DNA of 32,975 nt, taken from the NCBI GenBank assembly GCA_028697875.1, contig JAQVEQ010000003.1:1-32975 (forward strand). The letters are read 5' to 3'. This document shows, one piece after another, positions 9,304 through 17,628 of this stretch. This DNA comes from Novosphingobium sp. GTDB lineage: Bacteria; Pseudomonadota; Alphaproteobacteria; Sphingomonadales; Sphingomonadaceae. Each line of letters starts with the position of its first letter. The stretch's first letter is position 1. The notes beneath the pieces were generated by a model. The model made no database searches. It was not told where the DNA came from and saw nothing but the letters and a program-made list of their open reading frames with translations. Made by a program: the position numbers and the translations under genes.

Positions 9304-10712
9304 TGGCTGGTCCCATCGGGAAGCGGCGCAAGCGGATCCCATCCGCCGCCAAGGGCAAGGTAAAGCTGCACGAGTGCTTCGGCACGCGCCGCACGGACGC
9401 TGGAAAGGCTGTCGCGGGCGCTGAGCAGGCTGCGTTCGGCTTCGAGCAGCGTCTGGAAATCGGTCAGTCCCGACTGGTACTGGCTGCGGGCCAGGATCGC
9501 CGTGGTTTCGGCGGCATCGAGCGCAACGGTCAGTTCGCCCTCGCGCGCCTTGGCCGCCTTCAGCGCGACGAGTGCGTTTTCCACGTCCTCCAGCGCCTGG
9601 AGGACCGTCTGGCGATAGGACGCGAACGCGGCATCGGCCGCCGCCCTTTGCGAGCGCACGGCGGCGGACGTCGCACCGCCATCGAAAAGGAGTTGCGAGA
9701 GGCTGCCGAACAGCGAACCGGTGACGACATCGGCCAGGCTGCTGATGGTCAGGGCCGAAGCCCCGATGTTTCCGCCGATCGTCAGCGAGGGGTAGAGCTG
9801 GGCCTTGGCAACGCCGATCCGTGCCGTCGCAGCGGCGAGGGCGCGTTCCGCCGAGCGCACGTCGGGCCGCTGGCGCAAAGTATCGCCCGGGATGCCGGCG
9901 GCGATGTTTTCAGGGCCCTCGGGTATCGCCGCGCTGGCGGCAAGTTCGCCGGTGACCGTGCCGGGCGCTTCGCCCATCAGGACGGCCAGCCGGTTCGCGG
10001 CACTGGCGAAGCTGGTTTCGAGCGTCGGGATCGTGGCCGCCGTCTGGGCGCGCTGGGTCCGCGCCTGTTCGACGTCGAGCGAAGAGACGAGGCCCGCCTG
10101 GCGCCGCCATTTCGTGATCTGGAGATTGTCGTCCTGGGTCGTCAGCGTGTCGAGCGCGATGGCGAGGCTCGCCTGGGCGGAACGCGCTTGGATATAGTTC
10201 AGCGCCACTTCGGCCGCGATGGCGGTGCGGACGTTGGCGAGATCGTAGCCGGCCGCTGCCAGATCGGCCCGGCTGGCCTCGACGGAGCGGCGGGTTCCGC
10301 CGAACAGGTCGATATTCCACGAAGCGTCGACATCGGCCGACCAGCTCGTCGTCGAACGGTCGCCGGTCACGCCCTTGCCGAGATCGTAGTTCTCGCGCAC
10401 GCCGGGCGAGGCGCCGACCGAAGGAAAATAGCTCGCCCGTGCCTGGACAAGCGCGGCGCGTGCCTGGCGCAGCCGCGCCACGGCCTGGGCAATGTCGAGA
10501 TTGGCGTCGAGCGCGCGACCGACATATTCGGTCAGTTGCGGATCGTCGAACTTTTCCCACCAGCGGGTCAGGTCTTCCGCCCCGGGCTGGGCCGTGGCCG
10601 ACCAGTCGTCGGGGACGCCGAGCTCCGCGGCGCTCCTGGGGTGATAATCGGGCCCGGCACTGCAGGCTGACAGCAGCAACGGGCTGAGTACGAGTATCCG
10701 GTAGCGCCTCAT
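9300..10712 (-). CDS. Outer-membrane efflux lipoprotein, NodT/TolC family
   Basis: Lipobox LSAC (MRRYRILVLSPLLLSACSAGPDYHP); two OEP-like repeats. Confidence 0.93.
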   Translation of the reverse strand: MRRYRILVLSPLLLSACSAGPDYHPRSAAELGVPDDWSATAQPGAEDLTRWWEKFDDPQLTEYVGRALDANLDIAQAVARLRQARAALVQARASYFPSVGASPGVRENYDLGKGVTGDRSTTSWSADVDASWNIDLFGGTRRSVEASRADLAAAGYDLANVRTAIAAEVALNYIQARSAQASLAIALDTLTTQDDNLQITKWRRQAGLVSSLDVEQARTQRAQTAATIPTLETSFASAANRLAVLMGEAPGTVTGELAASAAIPEGPENIAAGIPGDTLRQRPDVRSAERALAAATARIGVAKAQLYPSLTIGGNIGASALTISSLADVVTGSLFGSLSQLLFDGGATSAAVRSQRAAADAAFASYRQTVLQALEDVENALVALKAAKAREGELTVALDAAETTAILARSQYQSGLTDFQTLLEAERSLLSARDSLSSVRAARAEALVQLYLALGGGWDPLAPLPDGTSQ

Positions 10713-10812
10713 GCCCCGTTCAATGGATGGCGGCGGGAGGCGGGTCTAGTCGTAATTTGTCGCGAACTGTCGCAATGGTTTCCGGCATGCCCCTGATCGG
10801 CATGTCCGCGTA

Positions 10813-11679
10813 CTACCGGAGGCCGCGCTGGAACTGCCGGTATGCGCTGGGTGTCAGGCCCGTCAGCCGCCTGAAAGCCGCCGTGAAGCCGGCCGGGCGG
10901 GAAAAGCGCAGCTGCTGGGCGATTTCGGCAATCGACAGGCTTTCGTCCACCAGCAGGACTCTCGCATGGTCGGCACGCACCGTGGCGATATAATCGGCCA
11001 GCGAACGGTCCGTGCTTTGCCGGAAGGCCCGCATGAGGTGGCGGGTGCTAATTCCGCAAAGCGCCGCGAGGTCGCCGATCCGGCAATCCCAGTTGCCGGC
11101 CTGCAGATGTTCGTCGATGCGTTTGAGTTGCCAGGGCGCCAGCCCGCCATTCCTGGCGTCTTGTCCGCCTTCCGCCAGGAAGCCCGCCAGTTCCCCGGCA
11201 AGGTAGATGCCGAGCCCTTCCACCACCGCTTCCGAGGCGAAACCCGGCTCCAGCAATTCGGATACCAGCCGCTGCAACGCGGTTCGCACCGATACGTTGC
11301 GCACGTTCAGGCAACGGTCCAGCCGGGTATTGGCGGCCAGCGTTCCCATTTCGCCTCGCGTCGGCAGGCTGCAGGTCAGCAGGCGCCGGGGCGGGACCGC
11401 ATCGGCGCGGACATGGATGGGGGTGTGGGGCGGGACCAGGACGATGTTGCCCATGGACACGAGCAGTTCACTATGCCTGTCGGCGACGAAACAGCCGCGG
11501 GACGGATTGTGCTGGGGCGAAAGCAGGAAGCTCAGCGCGGTACAGTCGCGGACGAATGTGCGGTCGATGCTGTCTGTCGCGGGGTGATCGGCAAGGACCA
11601 CCTCGGTTTCGCCAACGCTCAGTTGGCCGACAATTTCCCACCCGTTCCGGGCCAGGTCGCTCTTTCCCATATGCGCCAT
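10813..11679 (-). CDS. AraC family transcriptional regulator
   Basis: C-terminal AraC HTH (GDLAALCGISTRHLMRAFRQSTDRSLADYIATVRADHARVLL...IAQQLRFSRPAGFTAAFRRLTGLTPSAYR). The likely start is MAHMGKSD at 11679; the longer ORF is antisense to the MFS gene. Confidence 0.88.
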   Translation of the reverse strand: MAHMGKSDLARNGWEIVGQLSVGETEVVLADHPATDSIDRTFVRDCTALSFLLSPQHNPSRGCFVADRHSELLVSMGNIVLVPPHTPIHVRADAVPPRRLLTCSLPTRGEMGTLAANTRLDRCLNVRNVSVRTALQRLVSELLEPGFASEAVVEGLGIYLAGELAGFLAEGGQDARNGGLAPWQLKRIDEHLQAGNWDCRIGDLAALCGISTRHLMRAFRQSTDRSLADYIATVRADHARVLLVDESLSIAEIAQQLRFSRPAGFTAAFRRLTGLTPSAYRQFQRGLR

Positions 11680-11856
11680 ATCGTTTCTCCAGCGCCACGA
11701 AGGGCGGGCGCCGGTTGATTGCCCGGCAAGTGCATGGTCAATCGCGCTTCTGTCAAGTTTTCGGGAGACGGCGCGGGGGCGATGCCAATCGGCGGCCTTG
11801 ACCTCGGCGCGGGAGAAACGAATGATCCGGCTACGGGAGAAGGGGATCGAACACGC

Positions 11857-13101
11857 ATGACAGCCGGCAACCAGGACAGCGGCGAGCGGTTGAACCGCCG
11901 GCATGTCCTCCTTCTCACGCTCTTGGCGGGCATCGTCATGTTCGAAGGGTTCGATGTCAGCGCGACAAGCGTGGTCCTGCCCTATCTGAGCGAGGAATTC
12001 GGTACGCCCACGGAAAAGCTGGGCGAGGCGTTGGCCGTCATCGGACTTGGAGCGATGGCGGCATGGCTGTTGCTGCGCCTTGCGGACCGCTTCGGACGCC
12101 GGCCGCTGCTCCTGCTGGCCGCTGCCGGATTTTCTCTCGGGTCGCTGGCGACGGTGCTGTCGACGGATGTCGCCTCCTACACGGGCATCCAGTTCGTGAC
12201 GCGGGCCTTGCTGGTCAGCCAGATTGCATTGGCTTATCTCGTCGCCAGCGAGACTTTGCCGCCGAAGCTCCGCGGGCGGGCTAACGGCCTGCTTGGCGCG
12301 ATGGGCAGTTTCGGGGCCGCCCTGCCGTTTCTCGTGATCGGTCCAGCGCTCGATACCCCGCTGGGCTGGCGTCTGCTGTTCGTAATCGGGGCCGCGCCCT
12401 TGCTGCTCATGCCTTTGCTGTTCTGGCGTCTGCGCGAGACGCCGGTCTGGCTTGCCGCGCGTGAACGGGGGCTGCCGCGTCCATCGGCGATCGCGGAACT
12501 GAAGCAACTCGTCGCGCCTGGCGCGCGCCGTTCGTTCATCGCGATGAGCCTGCTGTGGATCATCGTCAATTTCGCCAGCGCGACGGGCGGCCTGTTCTTT
12601 ACGCTCTACGTCGTCCAGGAGCGCGGCTGGCCTGCTGGCGACCTCGCCCGCATCGCTCCGTTCGGGCTGGCAGGCGCATTCGTCGGCTATCTTGGGGCGG
12701 GCATGTTGTCGGATGCCATCGGCCGCCGCTGGACCATGTGCCTTTTCACGGCGCTGCTCGGGGCGCTGACGATGACGTGTTATGCTTCGACCGGCTGGTA
12801 CGCGATCGCGGCGTCCTTCATCGGGCTACAGGCCATGCTTGGCATCTGGGTCGTGTCCTATACGCTCAACAGCGAGCTGTTCCCGACCGGGCTGCGCGGC
12901 GCGGCCAACGGCTGGTGCAACAACCTGATCGGCCGCTGGGGCATGGTGATCGCGCCTGCCATCGTCGGCAGCCTCAGCGGCAAGCTTGGCGGGATCGGCC
13001 CGGCGGCGAGCCTGCTGGCCGTGGTGGCATGGCTGGCAATTCCGGTGGTGCTGTTCATGGTTCCCGAAACGCGGGGTCAAAGCCTCGACCGTCCGGGCTA
13101 G
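11857..13101 (+). CDS. MFS transporter (AAHS/sugar-porter-like)
   Basis: Multiple TM helices; LADRFGRRPLLLLAAAGFSLG motif between TM2 and TM3. Start MTAGNQDSGERLNRRH chosen at 11857, after AGAAGGGGATCG. Confidence 0.9.
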   Translation: MTAGNQDSGERLNRRHVLLLTLLAGIVMFEGFDVSATSVVLPYLSEEFGTPTEKLGEALAVIGLGAMAAWLLLRLADRFGRRPLLLLAAAGFSLGSLATVLSTDVASYTGIQFVTRALLVSQIALAYLVASETLPPKLRGRANGLLGAMGSFGAALPFLVIGPALDTPLGWRLLFVIGAAPLLLMPLLFWRLRETPVWLAARERGLPRPSAIAELKQLVAPGARRSFIAMSLLWIIVNFASATGGLFFTLYVVQERGWPAGDLARIAPFGLAGAFVGYLGAGMLSDAIGRRWTMCLFTALLGALTMTCYASTGWYAIAASFIGLQAMLGIWVVSYTLNSELFPTGLRGAANGWCNNLIGRWGMVIAPAIVGSLSGKLGGIGPAASLLAVVAWLAIPVVLFMVPETRGQSLDRPG

Positions 13102-13120
13102 CGGCAGTGCGCCGTATTCT

Positions 13121-13159
13121 CCTGCCCGTGCGTGCCGTCACGTTGCACGCACGGGCAGG
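13121..13159. terminator. Bidirectional hairpin between convergent MFS and DUF1214-like genes
   Basis: CCTGCCCGTGCGTGC-CGTCACGTT-GCACGCACGGGCAGG: perfect 15-bp stem, 9-nt loop, between stops at 13101 (+) and 13175 (-). Confidence 0.75.
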
Positions 13160-13174
13160 GCCCTCATGTCCTGT

Positions 13175-14245
13175 TCAGACCTTCACCACGCGGCAAGTGG
13201 GCACGGGGTGCTCGTCGGCCTCGATCCAGCGCCACAGGCCGGTGCCCTGGCGGTGTCCGGCAAGATCCACCCAGTTGCCGTAGCCCGGATCCTTGTCCGC
13301 GCAGACCAGGATCACGCTGCCGTCATCCTCGTAAGTCGCCTGCGAGTTGTTGAGCCAGACTTTCTGGTGCACGTGGTCGAGCGATTCCATCCACCAGTTG
13401 TCGACCTGGAAGTTCCACATCCGGCAGTTCGCCGGCGGCTTCGCCTCGATCACCAGCGCTTCGTCCGGGTCAAGGTCGAAATAGATGTGGCCGTACCAGA
13501 TCTTGGGATCTCCCCCGGCCTTGTAGAAGATCGACTGGTCGGCTTCGTAGATGCGGTTGGGCTGCGCCTTGAACCATTCCGACCAGTCGGCGAAAGTATT
13601 GGCCGTGCCGCGCACCCAGGCGGCGGCGCTCGCCAGCTGTCCGGTGATTTTCTCCGGCGTCAGCAGTTCGGGCGCGGCCGGCCCTTCGCCGATCCGTTCG
13701 ACATGGAATTCCGCCGGGACCTGCGTGCGCTTGTCGTCGAAAGTCTGGCGGATGATGAGCAGTGTCGTGTCTTCGGCCATCGGCAGCCAGTTGCCAGGAT
13801 GCCGCTTGGCGGAAGCGACGATTTCGAAAGTCCCGTCGGGTGCGACGTCGACATCGGCGAATTCGATCTCGCCGGTCGACATCATGGTTCCGTCGGTGGC
13901 GTAGCGGTTGGCCTTGGACCCGATCGAGAGATAGGGCACTGTCCCGCGCTTGCCCCAGATGCGGTATTCGCGGTCGCCGCGCACGACGATCTGTTCGTAG
14001 CGGTTGTCCGGATTGTCCGCGCCGATCTTGATCTTGTCGTCGCAGAGCTGGAAGATCCGCGGGAAATCGGGATCGGCGGAATCGACCAGCATGTTGAGCG
14101 CGGTGCGAGTCAGGCGGCTGAGGTAACGCAGCCCTTCCGCTTGGTCGAGCGGGGTGGCCGGCGCTTCCGGGCGGGCCAGCACTTCGCCTGCTTCCGCCAG
14201 CATGGCGCAGAATTTCGACCATTCGTCGCGAAGCCGTTCATTCAC
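13175..14245 (-). CDS. DUF1214-domain-like protein
   Basis: C-terminal AKPPANCRMWNFQVDNWWMESLDH...VNLNNSQAT-like block typical of DUF1214. Likely GTG start at 14245 preceded by GGGAGAGATCAA. Confidence 0.72.
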   Translation of the reverse strand: MNERLRDEWSKFCAMLAEAGEVLARPEAPATPLDQAEGLRYLSRLTRTALNMLVDSADPDFPRIFQLCDDKIKIGADNPDNRYEQIVVRGDREYRIWGKRGTVPYLSIGSKANRYATDGTMMSTGEIEFADVDVAPDGTFEIVASAKRHPGNWLPMAEDTTLLIIRQTFDDKRTQVPAEFHVERIGEGPAAPELLTPEKITGQLASAAAWVRGTANTFADWSEWFKAQPNRIYEADQSIFYKAGGDPKIWYGHIYFDLDPDEALVIEAKPPANCRMWNFQVDNWWMESLDHVHQKVWLNNSQATYEDDGSVILVCADKDPGYGNWVDLAGHRQGTGLWRWIEADEHPVPTCRVVKV

Positions 14246-14778
14246 TTGATCTCTCCCAGGTACGATGCCTTCATTCTTGGAAGGAGACGTGCCCGCCGCA
14301 AGATGCGGGTATTTCTTTTTGGCACTTTCACGAAATTTTGGCCCTGATTTTATTCGCCGGTATTTTTTCTTCCCCGATGGGCCGCGAGAAGCCGCAGGCG
14401 AAAGGGCGGGGGTGGCGCTTCTTTCGGGTTCCGGTCCATGTCGTGAATAGCTCCTGTTGCGACGGATAAACAGGTCGGCATCTGGGTGGGGCCAGGTTCG
14501 GGCTGAAATGCTTTCGAAGAGATACCTGGTCTTCCTACCGGTGGTTAGCAGCCTTTCCTGTTCCAATTTTATCGTACGACCAAGATCGACAGGATGTAGC
14601 CCGCCTTTTTTGGTTATCTAACAATAACAGTAACTTGGAAAAATTTGGGAAGTTTTGATTGTCGGAAACGTACAAGAAATAAAGTCTTATGATCGAAAAA
14701 ACGATTTATTTACGTTGCATGTGAGAAATTAACTTAGGGAGTGAGCAGGCCGTTGGGGCATGAAAACATCCGGAGGCG

Positions 14779-17406
14779 ATGATGGCAATTGGAAGGAAGT
14801 TGCCCTCATGGATCAAGCCTGGTTTTTCGGAAACAGACCGGTTTTCGGCAATTAGGATTCCGAGGGAAGATTCATCAGACGAATTGTCTTACACGGCTCA
14901 ATGCATCGAAGTATTGCGCCCGCTTCTTCCGCTTATGGGCGGGGTCTTTTTTCTCTTTACGCTTCTCCTGGTCTGGAGGAACTGGCCGATCGCAACCGCG
15001 CCCAGCGCGGTCTGGGTCGCCGCGAGCCTGTTCATTTCGCTGCCGGTCATGTGTGGCGGGGCATCCATGGTCTGGAAGCGGTACGGGAACCAGATCCTCA
15101 CGGCGAAAATCATTGGTTTCGGCAGCGCCGTGACCGGGCTGTTGCTCGGGAGTGCTTCGGGCGTGTTCCTCTATCCGCTCAGCCTCGCGCCGACGCTCGG
15201 TTGCGTGATTATAGGGTTGGTGATTCTTGCTGCGTTTCCGCTTGCGCAAATTGTGTTTCTGGCGAGCTTTGCCGTAGCGGAAATCCTGCTGGGTGAGGAT
15301 CCCCTGCCGGCGAATGCGCTGGCCTTTGCGCTGGTCATCAGTTTCGGCGGCGCCTGGATTTCGGCACATGCCCGGTTCGTCCGCGCCAAGACAAGGATGG
15401 ACCTCGAGAAGGAACGGTTCAGCCGGATGGCCTCGGTGGATGGAAGCTTCGCCTGGCAAACCGATGTCTGCGGGAACCTGATCCAATCGGGCGAGGAGCT
15501 TTTCACGGCGCTTGGCAGGAAGGCGGATGAACTGCTCCGGCTTCCGCTCTGGTCGCTGGTGGGCTCCGGCACGAAATGCAACAAAGAGCAGGTGCGGGAG
15601 ATCGCATTCAGCACGGATGTCCTGAAACGGCACCATGACATGCAGGCTCCGTTCGGCGAACTCGTAGTTTGCGCCCGCGGAAAGGATGGTGTCCACCGCC
15701 TGACCTTGTCCGGGCGGCCGCGGTACGATGCGTCGGGGGCCTTTATCGGATTCCTTGGGGTCGGGCTGGATCTGACGGAATATTTCAAGGGTCAGGAAAG
15801 GCTGCTGGCCGCGGCGGAACGCGACGCGCTGACCAAGCTGATGAACCGGGCCTGCTTCAACCGGAACCTGGAAGAGCTGTTGTCCGGACGCCGCGATGGC
15901 AGGTGTGCGACGGCGCTTCTGATGATCGACCTCGACAAGTTCAAACAGGCCAACGATACGCTCGGCCATCAGGTCGGCGACCAGTTGCTGAGGCAATTTG
16001 CCGAGCGGCTCAAGATGCTCATCAACTCGAGAGGGTTCGTCGGCAGGCTCGGCGGAGACGAGTTCGGTGTTGTCCTGCATGAGATATCCGACCGGGCGCG
16101 GCTCGATGCGCTTGCCGGCGATCTCGTCCACCATCTGAGCGCGCCATACGAGATTTCCGGTCTAAAGGTTTCGGTCGGTGCGGCGATCGGGATCGCGATC
16201 GGGCCCGAGCATGGCGATACGGTCGATGCGCTGGTCAGGAATGCCGACCTTGCCCTTTATTCGGCCAAGGCGCGCGGCGGATGCAAGCATCGCTTTTTCG
16301 ATACGACGCTGCTCGATCACGCTCTCGAGCGCCGCCAGCTCGAGATCGACCTTGGAAACGCGATCGAAAACGGCGAGCTTTCGGTGCAGTATCAGCCGAT
16401 CGTCGATGCCGAGACCGAGATGCTTTGCGGTTTCGAGGCGCTGACGCGCTGGCGCCACCCGGAACGTGGCGACGTTGCTGCCGACGAATTCATCCCGCTG
16501 GCCGAAACTGCGGGGCTGATGAGCCGGCTCGGGAACTGGATCCTGCGCGAAGCCTGCGCGGAAGCAGCCCATTGGCCTGCGTCCGTCAGGCTGGCGGTGA
16601 ACATATCGCCGAGCCAGTTCGAGAGCCCCGGTCTGACGAGCGCCGTCGTCAACAGCCTGGCGCAAAGCCGCCTTCCTCCGGATCGGCTGGAGATCGAAAT
16701 TACCGAGAATGTCTTTCTCGAACAGTCCGAAAACACGCAGGCAATCCTGCAACAGCTTCACGACCTGGGCGTGCGGTGGGTGATCGACGATTTCGGAACC
16801 GGCTATTCAAGCCTGAAATACTTGCTCAACGCGCCTTTCTCGAAAATCAAGATCGACCGGGAATTCGTGAATGGCTTGTCGGTACCGGAAAGCCAGAAGC
16901 GCGCGATCGTCGGGACGATCATTGCGCTGGCGAAAAGCCTGGGCATGGTGACGACGGCGGAAGGGGTGGAATCCCTCGGTGACCTCAAGCTCGTGAGGGA
17001 GCTCGGCTGTTCGCAGGTCCAGGGTTTCGTGTACGGTCCGGCATTGACCGCGCTGGAGGCGCGTTCGTTCGCCAAGAGCCGCCACCCCATTGTTGCCGAG
17101 GGCTTCGAGGTTACCAGGCGCGAACCGCGCATGGTCGTCCTGCGGAGTGCGGACATTCTTTGTGGCGGGCAGGTTTTTCCCGGTACCGTGCGGAACGTCT
17201 CGTCGAGCGGCGCGATGCTCGAAACCGAAGGATATATCGCGATCGGAAGCCGCGTCGAAATTCACATGGACCATGACAAACCCCATTCCGGGGTAGTTCG
17301 CTGGATCGACGGCATTCGCTTCGGTGTGCAATTCGACGAAGGAAGCGCCGTGGAATCCCGGGATATGCAGTCTTCCAGCGATGGATCGCAGGCCGCGGCG
17401 GCCTGA
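14779..17406 (+). CDS. Membrane-associated GGDEF-EAL protein with PAS-like and C-terminal PilZ domains
   Basis: N-terminal TM helices, PAS-like region, RLGGDEFG, EALTRW, DDFGTGYSSLKYL, AEGVES, and a C-terminal PilZ signature RREPR...NVSSSG. RBS CCGGAGGCG upstream. Confidence 0.93.
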   Translation: MMAIGRKLPSWIKPGFSETDRFSAIRIPREDSSDELSYTAQCIEVLRPLLPLMGGVFFLFTLLLVWRNWPIATAPSAVWVAASLFISLPVMCGGASMVWKRYGNQILTAKIIGFGSAVTGLLLGSASGVFLYPLSLAPTLGCVIIGLVILAAFPLAQIVFLASFAVAEILLGEDPLPANALAFALVISFGGAWISAHARFVRAKTRMDLEKERFSRMASVDGSFAWQTDVCGNLIQSGEELFTALGRKADELLRLPLWSLVGSGTKCNKEQVREIAFSTDVLKRHHDMQAPFGELVVCARGKDGVHRLTLSGRPRYDASGAFIGFLGVGLDLTEYFKGQERLLAAAERDALTKLMNRACFNRNLEELLSGRRDGRCATALLMIDLDKFKQANDTLGHQVGDQLLRQFAERLKMLINSRGFVGRLGGDEFGVVLHEISDRARLDALAGDLVHHLSAPYEISGLKVSVGAAIGIAIGPEHGDTVDALVRNADLALYSAKARGGCKHRFFDTTLLDHALERRQLEIDLGNAIENGELSVQYQPIVDAETEMLCGFEALTRWRHPERGDVAADEFIPLAETAGLMSRLGNWILREACAEAAHWPASVRLAVNISPSQFESPGLTSAVVNSLAQSRLPPDRLEIEITENVFLEQSENTQAILQQLHDLGVRWVIDDFGTGYSSLKYLLNAPFSKIKIDREFVNGLSVPESQKRAIVGTIIALAKSLGMVTTAEGVESLGDLKLVRELGCSQVQGFVYGPALTALEARSFAKSRHPIVAEGFEVTRREPRMVVLRSADILCGGQVFPGTVRNVSSSGAMLETEGYIAIGSRVEIHMDHDKPHSGVVRWIDGIRFGVQFDEGSAVESRDMQSSSDGSQAAAA

Positions 17407-17539
17407 TTTCGCTTTCAGAACGTAGTTCGGTTGGAAGCGCTCGAATCCGAGTGCCAAAGGCTTACTAGTAAGTAATAATATATCAAATATTTGTAATTTA
17501 TAAGTTAATTTTGTGATGTATATTTCTCTGAAAAGTGAT

Positions 17540-17558
17540 CATTCTGATTATCATTAAG
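17540..17558. promoter_or_regulatory. Possible Fur-like box (weak)
   Basis: Minus-strand CTTAATGATAATCAGAATG matches GATAATGATAATCATTATC at 14 of 19 positions by eye, upstream of the REC-GGDEF-EAL gene. AT-rich context raises the chance-match rate. Confidence 0.25.
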
Positions 17559-17628
17559 CCTTCCTTATGAAATAAAATGTATTTTGCCATTGGTTTTAAG
17601 CTTATGATTTCTTTGTCCGTCTGCGGAG

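Noticed and set aside
9222-10670. 482-aa plus-strand ORF antisense to the NodT gene
   Set aside because: No recognisable domain; the minus strand has a lipobox and OEP repeats.
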